A stretch of 22,968 bases of DNA from the NCBI GenBank assembly GCA_910584975.1, contig CAJUEA010000025.1, positions 1 through 22,968 on the forward strand, read 5' to 3'. Made by a program: the position numbers and the translations under genes. This document shows positions 16,377-22,968 of this stretch, piece by piece. The notes under the pieces were generated by a model. The model was given only the letters and a program-made list of their open reading frames with translations. It was not told the DNA's origin and searched no databases. The first letter of the stretch is position 1, and each line of letters opens with the position of its first letter. Origin of the DNA: an uncultured Christensenella sp. (GTDB taxonomy: Bacteria; Bacillota; Clostridia; Christensenellales; UBA3700).

Positions 16377-16493
16377 TTAATCTAACTCCAATTTAATAAT
16401 AATATGTCTTTCTCTTTTATTCTCTGGTGGAAGTTGCATATAATTTTTATAAATACTTTCCCAAAATATATAATTATTATAAATTTTTATTAA
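16377..16493 (-). pseudogene. C-terminal relic of a licD-like gene
   Basis: Downstream of the Bcs1-like gene, a different minus-strand frame encodes YIFWESIYKNYMQLPPEN, followed by KRERHIIIKLELD and TAA at 16379-16377. This is nearly the C-terminus of the intact LicD protein at 18485-19369, where MQLPPENMRERH matches 11 of 12 residues. At DNA level the same 36 bases agree at 28 positions, so it is an older or separately acquired homologue rather than a recent copy. There is no start codon with a ribosome site, and the rest of the gene (about 250 codons) is missing. It appears cut by whatever placed the Bcs1-like gene next to it. Confidence 0.75.
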
Positions 16494-16495
16494 GT

Positions 16496-17785
16496 TCACA
16501 CACCTTTACGAATGTGTATAAGTTTACCATATTCCTTTGCAATAGAATAATACATAATAACATTTATTAAATCATTGGGCATTAACAATTCACGATCATT
16601 TATCTCTGTCTTATGTAATTTTTCAATCAATGGAGTTTTTACTTTTTCAGGAATAACCGCATTTATATAAATATCATTTTTTGCTAGCACTTCAGCTTGT
16701 GATTGTACTATGCTATTAAGAGCAGTTTTTGCTGCACTATAATTCGTCAAATTCTCTCTTCCTTTTGTACTAGAAGAACTTGACATCATTACAATATTTA
16801 TTTTGTGGCTCATAGTTTTTGCATATTCTATTAAAACTAAATTAGCCTTAACATTTACATTAAATATAATATCAAATTTATCAACTAACCCTGCGTTATC
16901 ATCAAAATATATTGCAGCACAATTAATTATGCAATCTATTATTTCATCTTTTAAATAGTCTCTAATATTTTTTATTGATAACATGCTTAAATCTAATTCT
17001 TTATGACTCGGAGCAAAATATTTTACATTATTAACTTCAAAAAAATTCTTTATTGTTTGTCCAACCCCACCACTAGCTCCTAACAATAAAACATTTCCAA
17101 TTTTACTAATATCGTAAGCAAAATTGTCATTATGCTTAACACTATAATAATCTAGATTCATCATTTGTTCTAGCATAAACAAGTCATCTGGATAAGTTAT
17201 CTTTGTATTATATATATCTGTACTATAACTATAAACATCTTTAATTTTAACTTGTCCAATTATAGAATTGTCTACAGAATCTATTTTAATTTTATCCACT
17301 ATCTCATTAAATTGAAATGCTTCTGGAGTCTGTACAATTTTAAAACTTTCTCTAACTATAGGATTAAAATAATTATCTACCATAGCATCATTTATTGAAT
17401 TACATGAAACAACTGCTTTATAATTATCAAGCAAAGTGAGAAAATCTTTAAATATATATGCAGGAGTTGCTGGTCTAACACTATCATGGAAAATTATTTT
17501 ATTGCACTTATACATTTTTTTTATATATTGTATAACATTATATATAGACTCGTTTCTAGTTTTTCCACCACAAACACACTCAACTCTATATTTATTTTCA
17601 ATGTATTTACTATTATACTCTTCTTTATCAACAACTAAAATAACCTTATCAATACCATCACATTCGTTCATTTTAGAAATTGTATAATATACTACTTCTT
17701 TCCCATTTAACTTTAGATATTGTTTATTCATATAGCCACCAAAACGACTACTATCACCAGCTGCCAATATAACACCAATATTCAT
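16496..17785 (-). CDS. Bcs1-like bifunctional alditol-5-phosphate cytidylyltransferase / SDR reductase
   Basis: This 429-residue protein has two domains. Residues 1 to about 215 are an IspD/TarI-type cytidylyltransferase: LAAGDSSRF with Arg14, Lys21 in the NKQY motif (usually PKQ), CGGKTRNESIYNVI at 72-85, HDSVRP at 100-105 and Lys195 in NTKITYPDDL. Residues about 228-429 are a short-chain dehydrogenase: GASGGVG at 236-242, NCAA at 288-291 and Tyr349-x3-Lys353. The same order occurs in Haemophilus Bcs1, which reduces ribulose-5-phosphate and makes CDP-ribitol. That activity is inferred here. GTG at 17797 is possible, but the ATG at 17785 is preferred: GGAGG lies upstream and it forms a TAATG overlap with the preceding gene. 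Confidence 0.85.
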   Translation of the reverse strand: MNIGVILAAGDSSRFGGYMNKQYLKLNGKEVVYYTISKMNECDGIDKVILVVDKEEYNSKYIENKYRVECVCGGKTRNESIYNVIQYIKKMYKCNKIIFHDSVRPATPAYIFKDFLTLLDNYKAVVSCNSINDAMVDNYFNPIVRESFKIVQTPEAFQFNEIVDKIKIDSVDNSIIGQVKIKDVYSYSTDIYNTKITYPDDLFMLEQMMNLDYYSVKHNDNFAYDISKIGNVLLLGASGGVGQTIKNFFEVNNVKYFAPSHKELDLSMLSIKNIRDYLKDEIIDCIINCAAIYFDDNAGLVDKFDIIFNVNVKANLVLIEYAKTMSHKINIVMMSSSSSTKGRENLTNYSAAKTALNSIVQSQAEVLAKNDIYINAVIPEKVKTPLIEKLHKTEINDRELLMPNDLINVIMYYSIAKEYGKLIHIRKGV

Positions 17786-18417
17786 TATCGCCTCCACTCT
17801 TTAAGCAAAGTTTCTAAAATAGCAATATCATTACTATATGTCAATTTAATATTACAGTCTGTTATAAAATTTTTACACACTTCTCCTTCAACTTGCTGAT
17901 AAATAGCTGTAAATAGACTATTTTTATCAAAATTAATCATTTTTTCAAATTGAAACATTTCAGGTGTTTGAATTAAAAAATAATTATCTCTATTAACCAA
18001 ATCATTAACATATCCTAAACTATCTGTAATATGTTGACAAGTTATAACTGCACTATATTTTTGAAGACATTTTAACCCAGAATTAATCATCTCATCATTT
18101 AATAGTGGTCTTGCTGAATCCACAAATATAATATTTCTACAAGCATATTTTTTGTTTAAAATAAAATCAATAACATTTCTAACAGTTTTATTTCTACTAT
18201 CGCCACTTTCACATACTTCAACAGAATATTTTTCTACTAAATGATTGTGATAATTTTTATCTGCTACAACTATTACTTTATCAATATTGCTATTATTTTG
18301 TAGTGTTTCAATAGAATAACTAATTACTTCTTTATCATTAATAAGCATATATTGCTTTGGAATCTCAGCTTTCATCCTCGCTCCAATACCACCAGCCAAT
18401 ACAACACCAATATTCAT
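17785..18417 (-). CDS. IspD/TarI-like cytidylyltransferase
   Basis: This 210-residue single-domain enzyme resembles CTP-dependent cytidylyltransferases. LAGGIGARMKAEIPKQ at 7-22 has Arg14 and Lys21, VDSARP lies at 99-104, and Lys191 in NIKLTYSNDI matches the second substrate lysine. The usual SGG loop reads ESGDSRNKTV at 70-79. It could make CDP-ribitol, CDP-methylerythritol or another CDP-alditol. The setting, next to LicD and the Bcs1-like gene in a polysaccharide operon, argues against a housekeeping isoprenoid role. AAGGAG precedes the start and the stop shares one base with the next ATG. It is a paralogue of the N-terminal half of the following protein, and both begin MNIGV. Confidence 0.85.
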   Translation of the reverse strand: MNIGVVLAGGIGARMKAEIPKQYMLINDKEVISYSIETLQNNSNIDKVIVVADKNYHNHLVEKYSVEVCESGDSRNKTVRNVIDFILNKKYACRNIIFVDSARPLLNDEMINSGLKCLQKYSAVITCQHITDSLGYVNDLVNRDNYFLIQTPEMFQFEKMINFDKNSLFTAIYQQVEGEVCKNFITDCNIKLTYSNDIAILETLLKEWRR

Positions 18418-18484
18418 AGTTTCTCCTTATTAAATTTGTTTATTGTTATTTTTTGTTACTTTTAGATATCTCATTTCTAAATGA

Positions 18485-19369
18485 TTAAAATTCTATTTGC
18501 ACTGCTACATGTCTTTCTCTCATGTTTTCAGGAGGCAATTGCATATAATCGCCATAAAGATTTTCCAAATATTTTTTCCATTCTATAGGGGCTTTGAAAA
18601 TATGTCCTTCAAATTCTACATCGATACTATACATATACACACTTTTATTTAATAATTCTTTATTATATCTAATACCTTCAGGAATGATTGTTAAATCACT
18701 ATTTGAATACTCTTTTTTTAATATTAGGTTTATTAATTTAAACCAAATTTTCATTGGAATTAAATTTGCAATACAAGATAAAATCTTTCTTTGTTTCATA
18801 TATTTGTTTAATTCTTTATTTGATTTTGACTTTTCTTTAATAGTATTGGAAGGATATTTATACTCTGCTTTAAGTCCTGCACAATGTAATGCTATGTCAA
18901 AAACTTTCCCTTTAATTTTTCTTTTTAATTTTGAAGTTGGAGCAGTTCTTATTGCAAAAACATCTACAAACAACATATGTGGTTTTTTCCAATTTTCGGT
19001 CAAAATTTCCTTATAAACTGTATTATTGATATATATTTTTAAACATGCAGTTGGATCTAAATTGTCTGACCTTTGATATTTGACAATATACTTATATCCA
19101 AACTCTTTTATAATTGCTTCACCTAATTTATTATAATCTTTTAGTGGCATCATAATATCAACATCATCATCCCACGGAATGAACCCTTTATGTCTAATTG
19201 CCCCAAGCAATGTTCCTCCACTTAAAAAATATTGCAAATTATATTTTTCGCAAACAAAATGAATATCTATCAATGCATCCAACAACTTCATTTGCATATC
19301 TCGCAATAGTTCATTATTTATTATCAGTTCTGGAAAACACCTTGAAAAAATATCTTTAGAATGTTTCAT
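18485..19369 (-). CDS. LicD-family phosphotransferase
   Basis: This 294-residue protein of the LicD/fukutin-related superfamily transfers phosphocholine, ribitol phosphate or similar groups from a CDP donor to a glycan. The signature GGTLLGAIRHKG at 51-62, followed by WDDDVDI with Asp67, Asp68, Asp69 and Asp71, is the metal and nucleotide site and is intact. The C-terminus ends LPPENMRERH and VAVQIEF. No signal peptide is present, so it should act in the cytosol on the lipid-linked unit. AGGAG lies eight bases before the ATG. Next to two CDP-alditol-type cytidylyltransferases the likely donor is a CDP-alditol. No choline kinase or LicC is seen. Confidence 0.9.
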   Translation of the reverse strand: MKHSKDIFSRCFPELIINNELLRDMQMKLLDALIDIHFVCEKYNLQYFLSGGTLLGAIRHKGFIPWDDDVDIMMPLKDYNKLGEAIIKEFGYKYIVKYQRSDNLDPTACLKIYINNTVYKEILTENWKKPHMLFVDVFAIRTAPTSKLKRKIKGKVFDIALHCAGLKAEYKYPSNTIKEKSKSNKELNKYMKQRKILSCIANLIPMKIWFKLINLILKKEYSNSDLTIIPEGIRYNKELLNKSVYMYSIDVEFEGHIFKAPIEWKKYLENLYGDYMQLPPENMRERHVAVQIEF

Positions 19370-19553
19370 AACAATACTCCTAATTAGTAAAAAATATTAT
19401 TGCTATTAATCTCAAATTACCTTTATTATTCAGCTTATAAATATTATTCAATACACAAATTTAATACTAGACAATTTTTTCCATAATAATTTCAATCACT
19501 ATTTTTTGCTTAACATAAAATAAAATCTATAAATTAATCTTAACCACAAAACT
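19370..19553 (-). other. 184-bp gap inside the operon
   Basis: This is the widest non-coding gap in the operon apart from the licD relic region. It has stops in all minus-strand frames, is highly AT-rich and shows no convincing promoter or hairpin with U tract. It marks the change from the GT2 gene to the LicD-cytidylyltransferase block and may be the edge of an exchanged cassette. Confidence 0.4.
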
Positions 19554-20375
19554 TCAATTCCTTGCAAATTTCTTAAAAAACCATTGTCTTACAGAATTGG
19601 TCATCAAAACTTGTACAACAAATCTTATAAATTTAGCTTTTTGATATTCAAACCAATTTATAACTTTATTTTTATACATAAACTTAAACAAATCTCTTTC
19701 ACTCTTATAATACTTGTACCCTCCACGACGAGCATACATTTCTTTTCCAACACGAACCATCACCAAGTTTTCTTGTATGTTATAAAATTTACATCCCACA
19801 AGATACATTCTAACCCACAAATAGCTATCCTCATTCAGCCACCAATGCTTATATCCATCAGCTTTTTCAAGAGCTTTTTTTCGCATTGCAACTGTCATAT
19901 GATTAAACGGACAACGAGCCTTCATATACTCACATATTTGTTCATGCTCTTCAGCTACCACTCTGCTGCCAACAACATTTTCAACATTGTCTATAAATTC
20001 AACAATATTACTGCCTACAACATCGATTTCTGAATTTTCATCAAGTATTTTAATTTGTTTTTCACATCTATCTGCAACACAAATATCATCCATATCCATA
20101 CGGACAATTATGTCATTTCTGCAAAATTCAGTTCCTTCTCTAAGAGCAAGCCCAAGTCCTTGATTTTTTTCTAATTTAACAACAGTAAACAGACTTTGAT
20201 TGTTACTGCTATATTCATCTATCAAATTGCTAAGTTCTTCACTGATTTGACCATCACAAACAACAACAATTTGTTCAGCAGGCAATGTTTGATTCAACAT
20301 GCTATCCATTGCAATTTTAAATTCATTAGCCTTTGAATTTATATAGCAAGATGTTAAAAAAGAATAATTTGACAT
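19554..20375 (-). CDS. GT2-family glycosyltransferase (AmsE/galactosyltransferase-like)
   Basis: This 273-residue GT-A enzyme starts with SFLTSCYINSKANEFKIAMD (no long N-terminus), then QTLPAEQIVVVCDG, LEKNQGLGLALREG at 68-81 and the metal-binding VRMDMDDIC at 91-99. The later segment MARCPFNHMTVAMRKK-like (here KARCPFNHMTVAMRKKAL) and LNEDSYLWVRM are typical of this subgroup, which includes amylovoran AmsE and galactosyl- or rhamnosyltransferases. It comes right after the priming transferase and so may add the second sugar. The ATG has GGAG. Specificity cannot be stated. Confidence 0.9.
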   Translation of the reverse strand: MSNYSFLTSCYINSKANEFKIAMDSMLNQTLPAEQIVVVCDGQISEELSNLIDEYSSNNQSLFTVVKLEKNQGLGLALREGTEFCRNDIIVRMDMDDICVADRCEKQIKILDENSEIDVVGSNIVEFIDNVENVVGSRVVAEEHEQICEYMKARCPFNHMTVAMRKKALEKADGYKHWWLNEDSYLWVRMYLVGCKFYNIQENLVMVRVGKEMYARRGGYKYYKSERDLFKFMYKNKVINWFEYQKAKFIRFVVQVLMTNSVRQWFFKKFARN

Positions 20376-20431
20376 AACTTCTCCAAAATTTCAATTGTAA
20401 ATTCCAATAAAATCACAAATTAAATTGCATT

Positions 20432-21370
20432 TTAATTATTTTTCAAAATTTCTTTTGCCTCAATTTGTTTTTCGGCATAAAAATCATACTCTATTGCTCC
20501 AATTCTCAGCAAATAATCTGCATAATCTTCTGATGTTTGCATACCTTCAGTTGATACATCTTCTGATTTTACAACTTTTTTAATAGTCCTAAAAATCAAT
20601 TTCAAATCATAAAAGAAATTATAATTATCAACATATTCTAAATCGTAATCAAAGCGCTCTTCCCAAAGCAAATTGTTGCGACCACTTGTTTGCGCCAATC
20701 CCGTAAGTCCACCACGAACAGATTGTCTGCGCATTGCATCTTCACTAAAAAACACCATGTCACGAACAAGTTGAGGACGAGGTCCAACAACACTCATATG
20801 CCCCACAATGATATTTAAAAGTTCAGGCAATTCATCAAGCGATGTATCTCTCAACATTTTTCCAAACTTTGTCATTCTTTGGTCATCAGGCAATAAATCT
20901 CCATTTTCATCGTACTCATTTGTCATAGTACGAAATTTTATCAAAGAAAAAATCTTGCCGTTTTTACCAGGTCTTTTTTGCACAAAAAATGGATTTCCTT
21001 TCATCTTAATAGCAACCATAATGGTAAGAATAGGAAAAATCAATGTAACATTAAGAAATAAAAACAAACTCAAACTGGAACAAAAATCAAATGTTCTTTT
21101 GACAAATCTTGTCCATAAGCTCGCTTTTCTTGCACCTTTCTCATTAACATAAGGATAATTTATTATATTTTTAGTTGCATTTACCAAAATATTTTCGCAA
21201 TCATAATTAAAAGCACTATTTGCTTGGGAAATTTCCTCTTCGCAAATTGCAATGATTTTTTCACCATCTGTATTAATATCTTCTTCAAATTGATTATTTT
21301 CTATTATTTCGTTATTTTCACTATTCACATCTGCACATTCTTTTGTTTCATTAACATTTTTCTCGTTCAT
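20432..21370 (-). CDS. priming undecaprenyl-phosphate sugar-1-phosphate transferase
   Basis: This 312-residue membrane enzyme of the bacterial sugar transferase family starts the repeat unit by moving a sugar-1-phosphate to undecaprenyl phosphate. Residues 91-95 (KRTFD) precede one hydrophobic segment at 98-122. Then come QKRPGKNGKIFSLIKFRTM at 131-149, the catalytic pair Asp179-Glu180 in SLDELPELLNII, VVGPRP at 194-199 and GLTGLAQTSGR. Family members of the small type start close to the hydrophobic segment. This one has an additional 80-90 residue acidic, Asn- and Glu-rich, probably disordered N-terminus. It also lacks the four-helix domain of WbaP types. AGAGGAT precedes the ATG. Confidence 0.93.
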   Translation of the reverse strand: MNEKNVNETKECADVNSENNEIIENNQFEEDINTDGEKIIAICEEEISQANSAFNYDCENILVNATKNIINYPYVNEKGARKASLWTRFVKRTFDFCSSLSLFLFLNVTLIFPILTIMVAIKMKGNPFFVQKRPGKNGKIFSLIKFRTMTNEYDENGDLLPDDQRMTKFGKMLRDTSLDELPELLNIIVGHMSVVGPRPQLVRDMVFFSEDAMRRQSVRGGLTGLAQTSGRNNLLWEERFDYDLEYVDNYNFFYDLKLIFRTIKKVVKSEDVSTEGMQTSEDYADYLLRIGAIEYDFYAEKQIEAKEILKNN

Positions 21371-21419
21371 ATAATCCTCTTTATACTTATAATGTAAAAA
21401 ACTAATTTGTTAAATTTTA

Positions 21420-22622
21420 TTATTTAAAGTCTTTTACAATCTCAACATAGCTATTTGCAACATATTCAACCATTTCGTCAGTTAGCAATGTATGCAATGG
21501 CAAAGTTATTTCATTTTTGTACATATTATAAGCATTTGGGAAATTTGCTATATCAAAGCTTAATTGCTTATATGCACTATGCATAGGCAATGGCTTATAA
21601 TGAACATTTGTGGCAATTTCTTTTTCAGCAAGCTTTTTGATAATTTCGTTACGCTTTTCTTCACTTGCACCTTCAACACGAGAAAGGTACAAATGTCCTG
21701 AACTGCAAAAACTATCTCCACAATGTTCCAAAACATTAATATTATTGTCTGCCAAAATTTTATTGTACAATGCAATAATTTCTCTTCTGCGTGCAAGCAA
21801 AGAATCATATCTATCCAATTGTTTCAAACCAATGCTTGCAACGATATCAGTCATATTACATTTTTGTCCCAAATATTTTATGTCATATTCCCAAGAACCT
21901 ATTTGAGTTTTTGAAAGGGCATCTTTACTTTGTCCGTGCAAACTCCACAGCATAAATTCGTGATATAGCCAATCGTTATCAATTCCTTCCACACTTTTCC
22001 AAGTAACAGCACCACCTTCAGCAGTAGTCAAATTTTTTACTGCATGAAAAGAAAAAGAACTGAAATCTGCAATATTGCCTGCCTTAATGCCATTTTGAAC
22101 AGCACCAAATGAATGTGCACAATCTCCTAAAACAACAATTCTGCCATAAATTTCCTGCATTTTATTATTAGGCTTAAACTTGCTTTTTTCAGCATTGACA
22201 ATTTCAAATAATCTTTTGTAATCACAAATTTTTCCTGCGATATCAACAGGAATAATAACTTTTGTTTTTTCTGTAATCAAAGATGGCAATTTATCATAAT
22301 CCATCTCAAAGCTATCAGGAGCAGTATCGCATAAAACAATTTTTGCCCCTACATGCTCAATAACGCTTGCACTTGCAGTGTAAGTATAAGCACTTGTAAT
22401 CACCTCATCGCCTGCACCTACACCCAAAACTTTAAGCACCAGTTCCAATCCTGCTGTTGCAGAATTTAAGCATACTGCTTTTTCAACTCCACAATATTCG
22501 GCGATTCTTTTTTCAAATAGTTTGGTTCTTGGTCCAGTAGTTATCCATCCAGACTTTAGTGCCTCAATAACTTCATTAATTTCCAATTCACTTATATCAG
22601 GTGGCGAAAATGGTATCTTCAT
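21420..22622 (-). CDS. DegT/DnrJ/EryC1/StrS-family sugar aminotransferase
   Basis: This 400-residue, fold-type I, PLP-dependent enzyme aminates a keto-sugar nucleotide. It opens IPFSPPDISELEINEVIEAL, then SGWITTGP, and NSATAGLELVLKVLGVG binds cofactor phosphate. Asp167 in GDCAHSFGA contacts the PLP ring nitrogen, and Lys196 in SFHAVKNLTTAEGG is the Schiff-base lysine. It is the first gene of the polysaccharide operon and precedes the priming transferase, so its product may be the first sugar, such as a 4-amino-4,6-dideoxyhexose. No UDP-sugar 4,6-dehydratase is in the window. RmlB could supply a dTDP-keto sugar, or a dehydratase lies elsewhere. AAAGGAT lies eight bases before the ATG. Confidence 0.93.
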   Translation of the reverse strand: MKIPFSPPDISELEINEVIEALKSGWITTGPRTKLFEKRIAEYCGVEKAVCLNSATAGLELVLKVLGVGAGDEVITSAYTYTASASVIEHVGAKIVLCDTAPDSFEMDYDKLPSLITEKTKVIIPVDIAGKICDYKRLFEIVNAEKSKFKPNNKMQEIYGRIVVLGDCAHSFGAVQNGIKAGNIADFSSFSFHAVKNLTTAEGGAVTWKSVEGIDNDWLYHEFMLWSLHGQSKDALSKTQIGSWEYDIKYLGQKCNMTDIVASIGLKQLDRYDSLLARRREIIALYNKILADNNINVLEHCGDSFCSSGHLYLSRVEGASEEKRNEIIKKLAEKEIATNVHYKPLPMHSAYKQLSFDIANFPNAYNMYKNEITLPLHTLLTDEMVEYVANSYVEIVKDFK

Positions 22623-22692
22623 AATATTATCCTTTTTAAAAATTTATTTTGTTTTCTAGTCATTTCTATTTCAAACATGCATATCTTTAAAC

Positions 22693-22706
22693 ATAAGCTT
22701 GCTTAT
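22693..22706. repeat. small palindrome in the leader of the polysaccharide operon
   Basis: ATAAGC-TT-GCTTAT is a perfect 6-bp inverted repeat just downstream of the predicted transcription start of the operon. Its position would suit an operator or a short mRNA hairpin. Chance is not excluded in AT-rich DNA. Confidence 0.3.
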
Positions 22707-22720
22707 ATTTATTTTAAAAT

Positions 22721-22749
22721 ATTATATCATATATAAAAGCAAAAAGCAA
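22721..22749 (-). promoter_or_regulatory. main promoter of the polysaccharide operon
   Basis: On the minus strand, TTGCTT (22749-22744), a 17-base spacer and a perfect TATAAT (22726-22721) carry TGA directly before the -10, making an extended -10 element. Transcription would start near 22714, leaving a leader of about 90 bases before the aminotransferase ATG at 22622. All following genes point the same way. Confidence 0.75.
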
Positions 22750-22817
22750 GTTATTTATTAAATATTAATTTTTAGACATAAATTTGCAAAATTATTGTAA
22801 AATATGCAAAAAATGCT

Positions 22818-22846
22818 TTGACAAAGCAATTTATTTGTGATATTAT
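22818..22846 (+). promoter_or_regulatory. promoter of tRNA-Ser
   Basis: A perfect TTGACA (22818-22823), 17 bases and TATTAT (22841-22846) lie just ahead of the tRNA, so the transcript would begin only a few bases before the mature 5' end. A 6-bp inverted repeat TGCTTT-GAC-AAAGCA (22814-22828) overlaps the -35 box. Confidence 0.75.
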
Positions 22847-22857
22847 AATGAGGCAAT

Positions 22858-22948
22858 GGAGAAATACCCAAGAGGCCGAAGGGGCTCCCCTGCTAAGGGA
22901 GTAGTACGGGTAACCGTAGCGAGGGTTCAAATCCCTCTTTCTCCGCCA
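22858..22948 (+). tRNA. tRNA-Ser (anticodon GCT), reads AGC/AGU
   Basis: The gene is 91 bases including an encoded CCA. The acceptor stem GGAGAAA pairs with TTTCTCC, followed by discriminator G and CCA at 22946-22948. The anticodon arm CTCCC-CTGCTAA-GGGAG gives anticodon GCT at 22892-22894. A long variable arm (TAGTACGGGTAACCGTAGC region) is typical of class II tRNA-Ser. The T arm is GAGGG-TTCAAAT-CCCTC. It is divergent from the polysaccharide operon. Confidence 0.97.
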
Positions 22949-22968
22949 TTAGTGAATAATACGAACCC

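Noticed and set aside
16377..16493. Frameshifted C-terminus of the Bcs1-like protein rather than a licD relic
   Set aside because: The SDR domain is already complete and ends naturally, and the residues match the LicD C-terminus (MQLPPEN, RERH), not an SDR.
17785..18417. Housekeeping IspD of the methylerythritol phosphate pathway
   Set aside because: The fold is the same, but it is translationally coupled to a Bcs1-like fusion and next to LicD in a polysaccharide operon. A CDP-alditol role is more likely, though not proven.
19584..20033. 149-codon open frame on the plus strand
   Set aside because: It is antisense to the GT2 gene at 19554-20375, with Ile/Phe/Ser-rich composition and no ribosome site.
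22858..22948. tRNA-Ser as attachment site of an integrated element
   Set aside because: tRNA genes often serve as integration sites, but no integrase and no second copy of the tRNA 3' end was seen in the window.
1..22968. CRISPR arrays, insertion sequences and phage genes
   Set aside because: No regularly spaced repeats, transposase or phage structural motifs were seen on either strand.

Overview
The window is AT-rich DNA with Shine-Dalgarno-led genes, TGA used as a stop codon, and sigma-A-like promoters. It looks like the chromosome of a low-GC, probably anaerobic member of the Bacillota (Clostridia-like). The evidence for anaerobic life is an anaerobic sulfatase-maturase-type radical SAM enzyme. 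The exact taxon cannot be named from this sequence.

Left part (1-5520). The window opens inside metF (minus strand, 5' end only). A gene-free stretch follows, with a short direct repeat and a terminator hairpin. Next is a radical SAM/SPASM enzyme of the anaerobic sulfatase-maturating type (minus strand), then a divergent, apparently leaderless MmcQ/YjbR-family gene (plus strand). A tight three-gene plus-strand operon encodes a duplicated DUF1538 membrane protein and two different PII-like signalling proteins. A strong hairpin at 5479-5520 ends this operon and can also end the convergent operon from the right.

Right part (5623-22622, all minus strand). This is one long surface-polysaccharide (capsule/EPS) locus, read from right to left. 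It starts at a near-consensus extended -10 promoter (22721-22749). The order is: DegT-type sugar aminotransferase, priming sugar-phosphate transferase, GT2 glycosyltransferase, LicD-family phosphotransferase, an IspD/TarI-like cytidylyltransferase, a second such cytidylyltransferase fused to a short-chain dehydrogenase (Bcs1-like), a relic of another licD gene, GT4 glycosyltransferase, a polytopic Wzy-like polymerase, GT2, WbsX-like protein, GT2, Wzx flippase, and finally rmlA, a fused rmlC-rmlD, and rmlB. The last three make dTDP-L-rhamnose and have their own strong promoter with a hairpin at the expected mRNA 5' end. The set fits a Wzx/Wzy-dependent polymer containing rhamnose and decorated with a CDP-activated alditol phosphate such as ribitol phosphate. 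The substrate is inferred, not shown.

Right edge. A tRNA-Ser(GCU) gene with encoded CCA and its own promoter lies on the plus strand, divergent from the polysaccharide operon.

The points most worth a second look are the DUF1538 protein with paired unlike PII proteins, the two adjacent cytidylyltransferases beside LicD with a second licD relic, and the separately promoted rml genes.
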